Origin: a virus
IMG/VR virus record: IMGVR_UViG_3300012210_000001
Coordinates: 1-58,965 of that record
Strand: one strand, 5' to 3'
DNA length: 58,965 bases
Shown here: piece after piece, positions 1 through 8,689 of the stretch
How positions within the stretch are numbered: the stretch's first letter is position 1
Layout of the letters: the number at the start of each line of letters is the position of its first letter
The notes under the pieces: generated by a model
Told to the model about the DNA's origin: nothing
The model's database searches: none
What the model saw: only the letters and a program-made list of their open reading frames with translations
Position numbers and translations under genes: made by a program

Positions 1-123
1 AATGGTCAAGCAAGATTTAATTGGCGTGCCATTAACAGCGCCTACGAGCAGTTTTACATTAACATCCGCAAAAATTAATCCACCGAGTTTAATAGTGGAT
101 GCGACCGATAGTAATGGTAATAA
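1..123. repeat. Terminal direct repeat, left copy
   Basis: Bases 1-123 are identical to 58843-58965. Because a single reading frame continues through both copies, this is best read as the overlap of a circular or circularly permuted assembly, giving 58,842 unique bases. A biological short terminal repeat is less likely because the repeat lies inside a gene. Confidence 0.9.
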
Positions 124-214
124 GTTGTATTTATATTTTCTATCGCCTAATCCGAGTGATTGGGTCATTGTTGGATTCTATAATTATGTAGGCTTTGACG
201 TGGGAATAGCATAA
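2..214 (+). CDS. Small tail-associated protein, 3' part (gene spans the junction)
   Basis: This is the C-terminal 70 residues of a 130-residue protein whose start is at 58664. It is rich in Ser, Thr, Asn and hydrophobic strands with no recognised motif. Its position between the appendage gene ending at 58651 and the tail fibre at 397 suggests a virion or receptor-apparatus accessory protein. The first in-frame ATG here (base 2) is internal, not the true start. Its stop overlaps the next start at 214 (TAATG). Confidence 0.7.
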   Translation: MVKQDLIGVPLTAPTSSFTLTSAKINPPSLIVDATDSNGNKLYLYFLSPNPSDWVIVGFYNYVGFDVGIA

Positions 215-387
215 TGCGTTATTTTATCAACCCAATGAATCAACCATTAGGCCAGAATTTATTTTGTGGATTCTTCAATAATGGAGAAGTGCCTTTACCA
301 CCATCGGGTTCTTCTTACTTTATTACTGAAGACTCCAGTGATTATTTTATAACGGAAGATGGATTAAATAATTTTATAACTGAATAA
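214..387 (+). CDS. 57-residue protein with triple FITE repeats
   Basis: The ATG overlaps the stop of the preceding gene by one base, a coupled arrangement. The C-terminal half contains three copies of a short acidic repeat, YFITED, YFITED and NFITE, spaced 9-10 residues apart; such short tandem repeats are common in tail-tip proteins. The N-terminus is Asn/Gln rich. No family is recognised. The tail-gene setting suggests a virion component or a folding helper for the fibre at 397. Confidence 0.55.
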   Translation: MRYFINPMNQPLGQNLFCGFFNNGEVPLPPSGSSYFITEDSSDYFITEDGLNNFITE

Positions 388-396
388 GAGGTTTTT

Positions 397-3363
397 ATGC
401 CTGGTGAAATCAAATTTACACAATTACCTACGGGTAGCGCTATTACGGATGCAGATATATTCCCTTCCGTTCAATCAGGAGTTAGTGTCAAGCAACCCGG
501 TTCTGCAATAACCACTTATGCGCAAACTAAGATTACATTGCAAAATGCCTATAATGTCTCTTCACCTAAAGAAATAAAGTTTGGGTTGGGATCGGGTTTA
601 GCTTTTGTTAACTCTACCGATGATAATGTATTCATTATTTCGGATACTGCAACATCTTGCTTAGAACCATTTGTGGTATCAAAAACGGGGACGGATGGAA
701 TATCAGTCATTCAAACAACCGATCCTGATTCCACGGTATTTGAAGTAAAAAGCACTACCTATGGCAGCATTTCAGAACCCGTCATGTCTGAAATTCAAAG
801 AAATGTCATTGATATCAGTGGCACTCCTATTGGACTGGGTGTTTTTACGAATACTACTAAGACCCGAGATTATTATGATGGTACCTCCTGGCAAAAAATA
901 TTAAACACACAAAACGTCAGTGGGAGCGGCACTGTTACGGTCACTGATAATGGAGATGGCACTATTGATGTTTTTGGATCGGGAGGATCAACTACTCCCG
1001 CAGCTTCATTTGCCGCTTATTCGGTTATCAATAACTCGGCTCCCCGTCCGGCAACTACAGCATTCGGCGCTGTGCCAATCAGTTCTGGTTTCACTGATGT
1101 TAGTGACCAGAATTTCACGAGCCAGACAATGACAATTGCTGGCGTGAATACAGTGGGATCTACCTATACTGGGACTGATACGAATAATTTTCAAGTTAAT
1201 CAGTCGTGTGTATTGCGATCAACAGATACTCTTTTTAGAGAATATTATTATGCAATTGCTATTTTACGAGTGGGTGGATCAATAGAGACTACACTATTCC
1301 AGGGATATACTAATACTAATCAAACAATTTTATTCCCAGCCGCAGTGAGTTTAAATGGGATAGTTACACTATCCACTGGCGATACTGTATTTACTCAAAT
1401 AGTGTCGTTTAATAGTTCTGCAAATTCGCCAACCTATACGATTACGTCAGAAGTTTCTAGTATCGCCGGAACCGCTATTCCGACTTTTCAGGAAATTTAC
1501 GATAATGATCCCGAATACCCCGCGTCAGAAGTTAATTTGGCAACCAACGGTAGTATTCAATTTAATTATGGCTCTGACGTTTCTTTCGGGGCAGGATTAA
1601 ATGGGATAGCCAGTACATTGGGATTGCGTCTTTTACCATCAAATGGGATTGAATCAATTGAAGCTTTGGTAACGGATGATCCCACAACCGCTATATTTAC
1701 AGTAGTATCTACAATTCGCGGATCAAAACCGTTGCCGGACATGACGACAGCACAGCGTGACCTTATCTCAGGATCAAAACCAGTAGCGCTGGGTATCTAT
1801 GACATCTCTATAAATACTCCTCAGTTTTGGACTACCGATAATACTTGGATAAGCATGATCAATGATCAATATGCTCAAACCATCGGTGGTGTTAAAACAT
1901 TTTCGAGCAATATCATTGGCAATTTAACGGGTAATGCTTCCACAGCCACCAGCGCGACAAATGCCACTAATGCCGCCACAGTTTCGACTTCCACAAATGC
2001 ATCATTTTTTCCGATATTTGTCGCATCATCGAGTAACAGTAATCAGCCGTTCAACCTCGGCACTGGACTGAATTTTAATCCAAGTACGAATAATTTAACG
2101 ACTACTACTTTTACAGGCGCATTATCTGGTAATGCTTCGTCAGCAACTATCTTACAGACCGCACGGGCTATTAATGGTGTCAGTTTCAACGGGAGTGCCG
2201 ATATAACTATTACAGCGGTACCGGGAGGTTCGGCCAGCGGCGATTTATCGGGCACGTATCCTTCCCCCACCGTTGCAAAAATAAATGGTGTAACGCTCGG
2301 TAGTACAACAGCGACTTCGGGCAATCTACTGATCGGTTCCGGTACTCAGTGGGTAACGAATGCAATGAGCGGAAATGTAACCATAAATTCTACAGGTGTT
2401 ACTACCATTGGGGCTAGCCAGGTCACTAATTCAATGCTGGCAGGTAGTATTGACCTTACTTCCAAAGTGACAAACGATTTGCCATTTTCAAACGGCGGAT
2501 TCGGTTTTCATACGGCAACCACAGGGGATATTTTCTATGCTTCTGGGACCAATACACCAAATAAACTAGCGGATGTTGCTACAGGACAGGTTTTAGTCTC
2601 CGGTGGTGTTGGTGTTGTCCCCGCCTATTCCGCAACGCCCACATTAACTTCTTTAACATTGCCAAATGGGCAAGGATTAGTGTTGGGCGCTACTACTGCT
2701 AATCAATTAACTATTACTTCAGCGAGTGGTGCTGGAAATCGTGCGGATATTGTATTGAATAGAAATGACTTCACGAATGGAAATTGTCGGTTCTTCTTTC
2801 AAACAGCCACCACAAATGAATGGTCAAACGGAATGCGTGGCGGCAGTGGCGACTATCAAATTTTTGATGAAGTGAACGCTGTAACTCAATTAAGAATGAC
2901 ACAAGCTTCGGGAACCACTGCGGTTTCTACTTTCGCTGGGCAAGTAATAATTAATGGCCTGGGAGGAGTAAATTCACTTGTCGCAACGAATGCGAGTAAA
3001 CAATTAACGACTACGGTATCTGGAATTTCTCCCACTTTTACTGCACTAACCCTATCTACGGGCGATCTAACAGTCACGGGTGGCAATATATTGATTGGTA
3101 CGGCTGCGAAATCACTTTCATATAAGAGCGGCGCAAACGGATGCACAGGCACTTCTACTTTAGTAGCCGGAACCGTTTCCGTGTCCACGACAGCCGTAGC
3201 CGCAACCGATCTTATTCAGGTAATGGTTACATTAGTTGGTGGCACGCAAGGCATTATTTCGGTGCCTTCGGCCTCAATTTCCGCAGGTTCTGGATTTACA
3301 ATAAATTCATCTTTAATAGCTGACACATCGACAGTGAAATGGTGGCTATTAAAAGTAGCTTAA
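397..3363 (+). CDS. Tail fibre / receptor-binding protein
   Basis: A 988-residue Ser/Thr/Gly/Asn-rich protein with tail-fibre hallmarks. These are a GDLSGTYPSPTV segment near residue 614, an IGGVKTF...GNLTGNA segment near 495-510, and Asn-Gly-Val-rich beta repeats after that. A roughly 60-residue unit containing an AQRDL or IQRNV motif and a (D/N)xTW motif occurs twice, near residues 110-170 and 430-500. These segments are typical of trimeric beta-helical fibres that bind cell-surface receptors. No chaperone or endosialidase C-terminal domain is recognisable. RBS AGAGG lies just upstream. Confidence 0.85.
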   Translation: MPGEIKFTQLPTGSAITDADIFPSVQSGVSVKQPGSAITTYAQTKITLQNAYNVSSPKEIKFGLGSGLAFVNSTDDNVFIISDTATSCLEPFVVSKTGTDGISVIQTTDPDSTVFEVKSTTYGSISEPVMSEIQRNVIDISGTPIGLGVFTNTTKTRDYYDGTSWQKILNTQNVSGSGTVTVTDNGDGTIDVFGSGGSTTPAASFAAYSVINNSAPRPATTAFGAVPISSGFTDVSDQNFTSQTMTIAGVNTVGSTYTGTDTNNFQVNQSCVLRSTDTLFREYYYAIAILRVGGSIETTLFQGYTNTNQTILFPAAVSLNGIVTLSTGDTVFTQIVSFNSSANSPTYTITSEVSSIAGTAIPTFQEIYDNDPEYPASEVNLATNGSIQFNYGSDVSFGAGLNGIASTLGLRLLPSNGIESIEALVTDDPTTAIFTVVSTIRGSKPLPDMTTAQRDLISGSKPVALGIYDISINTPQFWTTDNTWISMINDQYAQTIGGVKTFSSNIIGNLTGNASTATSATNATNAATVSTSTNASFFPIFVASSSNSNQPFNLGTGLNFNPSTNNLTTTTFTGALSGNASSATILQTARAINGVSFNGSADITITAVPGGSASGDLSGTYPSPTVAKINGVTLGSTTATSGNLLIGSGTQWVTNAMSGNVTINSTGVTTIGASQVTNSMLAGSIDLTSKVTNDLPFSNGGFGFHTATTGDIFYASGTNTPNKLADVATGQVLVSGGVGVVPAYSATPTLTSLTLPNGQGLVLGATTANQLTITSASGAGNRADIVLNRNDFTNGNCRFFFQTATTNEWSNGMRGGSGDYQIFDEVNAVTQLRMTQASGTTAVSTFAGQVIINGLGGVNSLVATNASKQLTTTVSGISPTFTALTLSTGDLTVTGGNILIGTAAKSLSYKSGANGCTGTSTLVAGTVSVSTTAVAATDLIQVMVTLVGGTQGIISVPSASISAGSGFTINSSLIADTSTVKWWLLKVA

Positions 3364-3385
3364 TTAAATTATAGGAGACAATAGT

Positions 3386-3826
3386 ATGACAATTAGATGG
3401 GTAGAAGGTGCGCCACGATTTTTACAAGGGCAATATGCACCGACAACTACAGAGGCGAGTGCGAATAAGGGTGCTTTTGATTTTGGCGCATTACAATTTT
3501 TCTGGGATAGGCTCAATAGTAATGTTTATTTTTTACAATTCATGGATGGCGATAATATTCAAACATGGGCTAATTATCCGCAAGATTTAGACTCACTGGG
3601 AATAATAAGTTTCTTAACACTGATAGTCCCGTATAACGATAATTATGTGCGATGGGCAGTTTCAGACTATGACCCCACTTCAAATGAGGATATTGCGGAT
3701 AAATTTTTTGACGGCGAATTTGGCATATTATTTTGGAATCAGCCCAACGGCAAACTTTTCAAAATGACTGCTTATGAGCCAAATCCTGATGGGGGTTATA
3801 TTCAAACGTGGACACAAATTATATAG
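3386..3826 (+). CDS. Hypothetical virion-associated protein
   Basis: A 146-residue acidic protein rich in Trp, Phe, Tyr and Asp (for example FFDGEFGILFWNQPNGK). RBS AGGAGA precedes the ATG. No motif is recognised. It lies between the tail fibre and other appendage genes on the same strand with a short gap, so it may be a fibre-associated protein. The repeated aromatic and Asp-rich strands would suit a compact beta fold, which is inference. Confidence 0.6.
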   Translation: MTIRWVEGAPRFLQGQYAPTTTEASANKGAFDFGALQFFWDRLNSNVYFLQFMDGDNIQTWANYPQDLDSLGIISFLTLIVPYNDNYVRWAVSDYDPTSNEDIADKFFDGEFGILFWNQPNGKLFKMTAYEPNPDGGYIQTWTQII

Positions 3827-3835
3827 GAGCAGTCT

Positions 3836-4033
3836 ATGAAACAAGTATTAAGCAATCCAATTATGGTCAATGTTGAATTAAATTTAATTCAAGATATTGT
3901 CAAAATTATCGGTCAGGCTATTCATAATAAGTTTTGTCATGATGATATTGACGCAGTTAAGCATACATTAATTAATAAAGCGCAACAAGCGATTCAAGCG
4001 CATCAGAATAATTCTGATGTTCCAGCACAGTAA
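3836..4033 (+). CDS. Small hypothetical protein
   Basis: A 65-residue mostly helical protein with RBS AGGAG. It contains His, Asn and Gln runs and one CHDDID segment but no recognised domain. It lies in the tail-appendage operon 9 bases after the previous stop, so it is probably co-translated with its neighbours. Confidence 0.55.
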   Translation: MKQVLSNPIMVNVELNLIQDIVKIIGQAIHNKFCHDDIDAVKHTLINKAQQAIQAHQNNSDVPAQ

Positions 4034-4053
4034 TTTTTACAGGAGAAAATAGT

Positions 4054-4938
4054 ATGGCAATTTTATCTTATCAGCCTAATTTTGTAGGCGAAACCGATGT
4101 TAAGCCTCGATTAGTACGGTTAGTAGTGAATGATAGTTATGCTACATTGACGACAGCCGGATATTTAACATCATTCTTAATGAGTTCTGAACCTTTAGAA
4201 CCTACGGACTATATATTTGCAACCTACGGTGCTGATTCAACTTCTCATGCGATCTTAACACCATCTATCAGCAATGGCGTAGTCACTTTAATACCTCTAC
4301 CCATTAGTTCAGGCGATGTCTTATTGCCCGTCCTTGCGAATCATCTGGCTGTATTTACGAATACGGCAGGTCAGGTTGGCGATCCTTCAGCGACCGCTAT
4401 TCACGGTGGTAATCTTCAAGCAGGACTATCCGGTACCGCAGGTTATGTGGCTTCATTCCCTGCAACAGCCGCTAAGGGAAGCTTACATTTAACAGGGGTA
4501 GCCAACACAGGCGACACTATCACCACTATTAGCAATGCTGCGATGGGTCAAGCCAGTGTGATTTCGATTCCTGATCCAGCGGGTGCCACGGCTGATTTTG
4601 TGATCGCTCCCGCTGCTTTGGTCAATAATAACTTAGTGAAAGCAAGTGGTACAACCGGATTGGTTGCTGATACGGGTATTGCTGCTGCTGCCGTCCAACT
4701 ATCCGCTAATATTAAGTCAAATGTTTTAAGTTATGGTGGGGGTGGTACGGGGCCTTCTTTCACGATTGCGGGTCTTACAACATCCAGCATTATTTTAACT
4801 CAAATCGCTTCTTCGACTAATGTGGTTGTTATTGATAGTGCCAAAGTGACCGCTCCAGATACGCTCACACTTAATTTCAGTGCTGATCCAGGAGCAGCTA
4901 CTACAGTCAATTATATAGCGTTTGTGGTTCCACAATAA
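4054..4938 (+). CDS. Putative virion fibre or decoration protein
   Basis: A 294-residue Ala/Thr/Gly/Ser-rich protein preceded by AGGAGAA. The segment LTGVANTGDTITTISNAAM and the following IPDPAGATADFV are repetitive beta-type sequences like those in phage head or tail fibre proteins. The last 70 residues look like a separate beta domain. There are no catalytic motifs. The position after the fibre and before a Lys-rich small protein supports a structural role. Confidence 0.65.
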   Translation: MAILSYQPNFVGETDVKPRLVRLVVNDSYATLTTAGYLTSFLMSSEPLEPTDYIFATYGADSTSHAILTPSISNGVVTLIPLPISSGDVLLPVLANHLAVFTNTAGQVGDPSATAIHGGNLQAGLSGTAGYVASFPATAAKGSLHLTGVANTGDTITTISNAAMGQASVISIPDPAGATADFVIAPAALVNNNLVKASGTTGLVADTGIAAAAVQLSANIKSNVLSYGGGGTGPSFTIAGLTTSSIILTQIASSTNVVVIDSAKVTAPDTLTLNFSADPGAATTVNYIAFVVPQ

Positions 4939-4947
4939 GAGGTTTTT

Positions 4948-5088
4948 ATGCCCCTTAAAAAAGGAAAAAGCCGTAAAGTCATTAATGATAATACGAAAGA
5001 AATGATTCAGGCTGGATATCGGCCTGATCAAGCTTATGCCGCGTCTATGCAAAAGGCGGGTAAAAGCAAAAAGAAAAAGAAAAAGTAA
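4948..5088 (+). CDS. Small Lys-rich phage protein (PLKKGKS type)
   Basis: A 46-residue basic protein starting MPLKKGKSRKVINDN and ending in six lysines. The pattern, MPLKKG at the start, a central amphipathic helix with a PDQAYA-type motif and a Lys tail, is a recurring small protein in podovirus structural regions. Its function is unknown; nucleic-acid or capsid-interior binding is plausible from charge alone. RBS AGAGG lies 9 bases upstream. Confidence 0.7.
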   Translation: MPLKKGKSRKVINDNTKEMIQAGYRPDQAYAASMQKAGKSKKKKKK

Positions 5089-5125
5089 TTTTTCTTTGTT
5101 TTTAAACCTATAGGAGAAAATGAAT

Positions 5126-5551
5126 ATGTCTATTGCTGAATTTGGATTTGGGTTATTAGACCCATCTGCCTTGACTACGGGACTCAGTATTGCTGCTGTA
5201 AGCGGAGTGACTGGTCCATCATTAACCGGATTGCAGATCATCAAGACCAACTCGAATGTACACAATAACTTTGTGGAAATTTTGGGTACTCTATCCTTTA
5301 CAGCAACCGCTGCAACGGCAGTCCTGGATATTACCGTACCGAATGCCACGACCGATGTATTTGCCGATGCTGCTCAAGTGCAGGGTGTAGCGAATGTATT
5401 GACAGGTACGGGTTTAGGTAACTTGACCGTCTTAGTTACTACAGCCGCTACCCGGAATATTCGGGCTACCTTTGCATTAGGTAGTGGTGCGGGTGTTTAT
5501 ACGATTAATTTTGCATTTACGTTTCAAATTAATCAAGCCTTGACTCCATAA
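5126..5551 (+). CDS. Putative virion protein
   Basis: A 141-residue beta-rich protein beginning MSIAEFGFGLLDPS. An ATG at 5120 is also in frame, but the AGGAG at 5112-5116 is better spaced for 5126. The protein is Thr/Ala/Val-rich with Asn-Ala-Thr turns and no catalytic motif. It is the last gene of the appendage operon before a hairpin at 5570, so a structural role is inferred. Confidence 0.6.
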   Translation: MSIAEFGFGLLDPSALTTGLSIAAVSGVTGPSLTGLQIIKTNSNVHNNFVEILGTLSFTATAATAVLDITVPNATTDVFADAAQVQGVANVLTGTGLGNLTVLVTTAATRNIRATFALGSGAGVYTINFAFTFQINQALTP

Positions 5552-5569
5552 TCCTGATAACACATGTTA

Positions 5570-5590
5570 GGGCGTAGTCTATATACGCCC
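5570..5590 (+). terminator. Hairpin after the appendage operon
   Basis: GGGCGTA and TACGCCC form a perfect 7-bp stem with a 7-nt loop, 19 bases after the stop at 5551. No strong U-run follows, so it could be an mRNA-stabilising hairpin or a factor-assisted terminator. Confidence 0.5.
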
Positions 5591-5698
5591 TTAAGTGTAG
5601 GAAAAATATGAATAATAGTGTAATATGTAGACTATAGACAGGACTTCTGTAATATGATACAAGATGCATATATTAATCATAAAGAAGGCAACGAATGT

Positions 5699-5938
5699 AT
5701 GAACAATGTCTCTATAGCTGACATAGCCAGTTTTGTCTCAATAGGTATTGCGGTTGGGAGCGTTATTTATTGGGGTGGTGGTTTGGAAAAAAGAGTAAGG
5801 GCCATTGAGAGTTGGAAGAATAACATTGATTCTCAATTAGCGCGTATAGAGAATAAGATTGACTTATCGACCACACAAACTACAGCACGTATTGATCAAT
5901 GTCAGCAGAGCCTATTGGACGCGATAATGAAGCGATAA
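5699..5938 (+). CDS. Membrane-anchored coiled-coil protein, holin/XhlA-like
   Basis: A 79-residue protein with one hydrophobic segment (IASFVSIGIAVGSVIYW) near the N-terminus followed by a heptad-like RIENKI coiled coil. An in-frame ATG at 5654 would add 15 residues, but 5699 has AAGG at 10-bp spacing. The TM plus coiled-coil build recalls small lysis-cassette proteins, although XhlA usually has its TM at the C-terminus. No endolysin lies beside it. The function is unproven. Confidence 0.5.
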   Translation: MNNVSIADIASFVSIGIAVGSVIYWGGGLEKRVRAIESWKNNIDSQLARIENKIDLSTTQTTARIDQCQQSLLDAIMKR

Positions 5939-6125
5939 GTGCCGCTTTATGAACTGAAAAGTTTTTCTTTGCCGTGAGAATACTGGCTTGTAATTCTTTG
6001 AGCCGTTGTTCTCTGTTTCTATCGCGGGTTTTTAATTCCCGCATCTTCTTGAGTATATTCTGCTCATGTGCAAAATAAATCTGCTTGGCAATTTCTAATT
6101 CCGATATAATATTTTTTTTAGTCAT
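5880..6125 (-). CDS. Small coiled-coil hypothetical protein
   Basis: An 81-residue highly charged helix (LKTRDRNREQRLKELQ) on the minus strand. It overlaps the 3' end of the plus gene ending at 5938 tail to tail by 59 bases. A candidate promoter, TTGATT-17-TAGTAT, lies directly upstream, and its RBS is weak. No family is recognised. It is kept because of the promoter and the coherent coiled coil, but it could be a spurious frame. Confidence 0.4.
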   Translation of the reverse strand: MTKKNIISELEIAKQIYFAHEQNILKKMRELKTRDRNREQRLKELQASILTAKKNFSVHKAALIASLSRPIGSADIDQYVL

Positions 6126-6176
6126 ATCTCAATACTACTTTATTTCTGTATATAAATCAAGTAGAATGTTCATTTT

Positions 6177-6249
6177 GCCGCTTTAGCTCAGTAGGTAGAA
6201 CAATTGCCTTGTAAGTAATTGGTCATCCGTTCGATTCGGATAGGCGGCT
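6177..6249 (+). tRNA. tRNA-Thr(UGU)
   Basis: Folded by eye. The acceptor is GCCGCTT/AGGCGGC and the D stem GCTC/GAAC has one C-A mismatch. The anticodon stem is ATTGC/GTAAT with loop CTTGTAA (anticodon TGT), and the T arm is ATCCG-TTCGATT-CGGAT. The discriminator is T and CCA is not encoded. It lies 18 bases upstream of the rtcB start, so the two are probably co-transcribed. Confidence 0.9.
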
Positions 6250-6267
6250 TTGAATGGAGAGAGAGAT

Positions 6268-7491
6268 ATGCACATTTTACCGAAATCGTCCCATGCTAAA
6301 CACATCATTAAAGCGTGGATTGATAATGTTCCGATAGATAATAAAGCGATTGAACAGCTTAATAATGTGGCTAGTCTGCCCTTTATTCACAAGCATATTG
6401 CGGTTATGCCCGATGTGCATTGGGGTATGGGGGCAACGGTGGGCAGCGTGATTCCTACTATTGGGGCAGTAGTTCCAGCAGCGGTAGGGGTTGATGTAGG
6501 ATGCGGCATGATTGCTGTCAAACTCACTTTACAAGCCTCTCAATTACCCGATAATCTGCATAATTTACGATGCGCTATTGAAGCGGCCATTCCGCATGGA
6601 CGTACCGATAATGGTGGCGTAAATGATAAGGGGGCGCGCAGCAAGCCTATTTGCGGAGAGAGTAACTCTGAATTAATACCTGATCTAGACTTAATTTTAG
6701 AAAAACATTCCTATCTTCATAAATGGAATACTGAGCGTGCATTTAGACACATGGGGACATTAGGGGGCGGCAATCATTTTATCGAATTGTGTTTAGATGA
6801 AAATCAAAACGTATGGCTTATGTTGCATTCGGGTTCACGGGGTATTGGCAATGCGCTGGGTTCTTATTTTATTGAACGTGCTAAAAAAGATATGCAGCGA
6901 TGGTTTATTAATTTACCGGATGAAGATTTAGCTTATATTCCTGAAGGCTCCGACTTATTCAATGACTATATTGAAGCCATCACATGGGCGCAGTTATATG
7001 CTGCTGCCAATCGAAAAACAATGCTTCATTATACTATGTTGGCAATTAAAGATGAACTCAATATTCACTGCTCCATAGTTGAGATGCCTATTATTAATTG
7101 CCATCATAACTATGTGACCAAAGAAAATCATTTTGGCAAGAATGTTTGGATTACCCGTAAAGGGGCCGTGCGCGCTCGCCTCGGCGATTTTGGTATAATT
7201 CCGGGGTCTATGGGCGCTAAAAGCTTTATTGTTAAAGGATTGGGAAATCCTGATTCTTTTCACAGTTGTTCTCACGGTGCTGGTCGGGTCATGAGCCGTA
7301 CCCAAGCCATTCGAGAGGTTAGCATGGAGCAGCATTTACTCGACACAATGGGAGTGGAATGTCGAAAAGATGCAAGTGTTTTAGATGAAACACCCAGAGC
7401 TTACAAAGATATTGAGGCTGTAATGGCGGCTCAAGCGGATTTGGTGGAGATAGTCCATACTTTAAAACAAATCCTTTGTATTAAAGGATAG
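6268..7491 (+). CDS. rtcB: RtcB family tRNA-splicing/repair RNA ligase
   Basis: A 407-residue RtcB. It joins 2',3'-cyclic phosphate and 5'-OH RNA ends using GTP and Mn2+. Visible motifs are VGVDVGCGM near residues 72-80 (metal-binding Asp and Cys), GGGNHFIEL near 165, LHSGSRG near 190, and SHGAGR near 335-340 with His336 in the guanylylated-histidine position. The length matches the family. The ATG at 6268 follows a GGAGAGAGAG RBS; an upstream TTG frame extension is unlikely. Its position directly after tRNA-Thr suggests repair of tRNAs cut by host anticodon nucleases. Confidence 0.95.
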   Translation: MHILPKSSHAKHIIKAWIDNVPIDNKAIEQLNNVASLPFIHKHIAVMPDVHWGMGATVGSVIPTIGAVVPAAVGVDVGCGMIAVKLTLQASQLPDNLHNLRCAIEAAIPHGRTDNGGVNDKGARSKPICGESNSELIPDLDLILEKHSYLHKWNTERAFRHMGTLGGGNHFIELCLDENQNVWLMLHSGSRGIGNALGSYFIERAKKDMQRWFINLPDEDLAYIPEGSDLFNDYIEAITWAQLYAAANRKTMLHYTMLAIKDELNIHCSIVEMPIINCHHNYVTKENHFGKNVWITRKGAVRARLGDFGIIPGSMGAKSFIVKGLGNPDSFHSCSHGAGRVMSRTQAIREVSMEQHLLDTMGVECRKDASVLDETPRAYKDIEAVMAAQADLVEIVHTLKQILCIKG

Positions 7492-7498
7492 TATTTTT
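7471..7498 (+). terminator. Putative intrinsic terminator over the rtcB stop
   Basis: ATCCTTT and AAAGGAT form a perfect 7-bp stem with loop GTATT that overlaps the last rtcB codons. The T-rich tract AGTATTTTTAT follows. It may reduce read-through into the gene at 7519. Confidence 0.5.
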
Positions 7499-7518
7499 AT
7501 TAACATGAGGAGATTAGA

Positions 7519-8070
7519 ATGAAAAAAAGTATTATTACGGATGCTTTGGAATGGTTGGGTAAGATTATTCCAGACCACATACTCGTCAAAAGGGATGCAA
7601 TTCACTTAGCCGTTGAGCCAATGGTTGCTCAACAAGAATTACTTCCAGGACAAATCTATTATGTCGATGATAAGAAAGTGGGCATAGTTGATCCTTTCCT
7701 TGAAAATGCCGTTTCAATAGGACAGAAATTTTTACTGGTGCTTTTTCCGGGTGAAGTCTCTGTATTACGCCATGATTGGGAGCATCCTTTACTACCGAAG
7801 AATAAAGAAGATACCGAGATACTTGATCAAAAAGAAATATCCATTCTATGGATGAAACGATTTGCTATAGAGAATGGCTATTATGAAGAAGATATGGATG
7901 ATTATACTCATATTATAGAGAAGATATGTGAATTTTTAGATGGTGAAATAGACTGTATTGTTAATGGCGAGTGGGATATTACCGATACATTCTGGTATCA
8001 TTTCGAGATCATTACTGGCCGAAAGATCAAGGATGATGATCGGATTTACAATTTTCCATGCACATGTTAA
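7519..8070 (+). CDS. Hypothetical phage protein
   Basis: A 183-residue acidic protein with RBS GAGGAG. The N-terminal half is hydrophobic and beta-like (LLPGQIYYVDDKKVG); the C-terminal half is acidic with CEFLDGEIDC and FPCTC, giving five cysteines overall. No family is recognised. It lies immediately after rtcB, so a link to the tRNA-repair cassette is possible but untested. Confidence 0.6.
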   Translation: MKKSIITDALEWLGKIIPDHILVKRDAIHLAVEPMVAQQELLPGQIYYVDDKKVGIVDPFLENAVSIGQKFLLVLFPGEVSVLRHDWEHPLLPKNKEDTEILDQKEISILWMKRFAIENGYYEEDMDDYTHIIEKICEFLDGEIDCIVNGEWDITDTFWYHFEIITGRKIKDDDRIYNFPCTC

Positions 8071-8154
8071 ACTATACTATACCCTGGGCATAGTGACTAT
8101 CAAGATTGAAACCGAAGAAGTGACAACGTTTTGCTCCGCTTCGAGGATTATAGA

Positions 8155-8427
8155 ATGATTGAACATCAATGGGCAGATTATGAAGCCTACGAAGAACATC
8201 AAAACCCAAGCAGTGCAGAACGGTGTTATGATAACAATCCGATCAGTGTAGCAGAAAGTCATATTGAAGAGCTGGCACTTACGGGTCAATTGGATGACGT
8301 ATATGAAGACGATCAGTATATTTGCATTGTCACGAATAGAGACACCGGTGCAATTAATCGGATTGAAGTAACGCTATCGCTGGAGCATGTGACTGAGTAT
8401 CACGGTGAAGGGAAGCTTTTACTATGA
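8155..8427 (+). CDS. Hypothetical acidic protein
   Basis: A 90-residue acidic protein. The ATG at 8155 has GAGGA 7 bases upstream; an upstream in-frame TTG has no such site. It is predicted mixed alpha/beta with no motif known to me. Its stop overlaps the following gene start as ATGA, indicating translational coupling to the zinc protein at 8424. Confidence 0.6.
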   Translation: MIEHQWADYEAYEEHQNPSSAERCYDNNPISVAESHIEELALTGQLDDVYEDDQYICIVTNRDTGAINRIEVTLSLEHVTEYHGEGKLLL

Positions 8428-8633
8428 ACAAGCATTGCAGCTATTGTGATAAAGTAGATGAGCTTAGACCTTATGGAAAAAACGCTGCACTAATATGCTT
8501 TGATTGCGGAATGCTTACAGAACATATATCGGAAACTGAGCAACAGTTTTCCTCTCAAATAGATGCGTGCATGGGGTTAACGATCATTGGCGAAGAGTCA
8601 GGGCCTAGGCCCTTCAAAACGGGTAATAACTAA
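8424..8633 (+). CDS. Zinc-finger protein (ClpX-type C4)
   Basis: A 69-residue protein with CSYC at residues 5-8 and CFDC near 26-29, a CxxC-17-CxxC zinc site with RPYGKNAALICFDC, which resembles the zinc-binding domain of ClpX. It could bind the host ClpXP machinery or nucleic acid. It is translationally coupled to the preceding gene through ATGA. Confidence 0.65.
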   Translation: MNKHCSYCDKVDELRPYGKNAALICFDCGMLTEHISETEQQFSSQIDACMGLTIIGEESGPRPFKTGNN

Positions 8634-8689
8634 AATGAATCGCAAAATCCTTTGCGTAAAAGGGTGAACTGTTGCATAATATGCATTAT

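Noticed and set aside
1-123. Biological short terminal repeat
   Set aside because: The repeat interrupts a gene that is intact after circular joining, which points to assembly overlap.
4795-5349. 184-residue minus-strand frame
   Set aside because: It lies antisense to two virion genes that have good RBSs and coherent composition; no RBS or family signal on the minus strand.
5654-5938. Lysis cassette at the membrane/coiled-coil gene
   Set aside because: No endolysin or overlapping spanin pair is adjacent; only a single TM protein is supported.
6994-7335. Minus-strand frame inside rtcB
   Set aside because: Antisense to a fully recognisable RtcB; a coding shadow.
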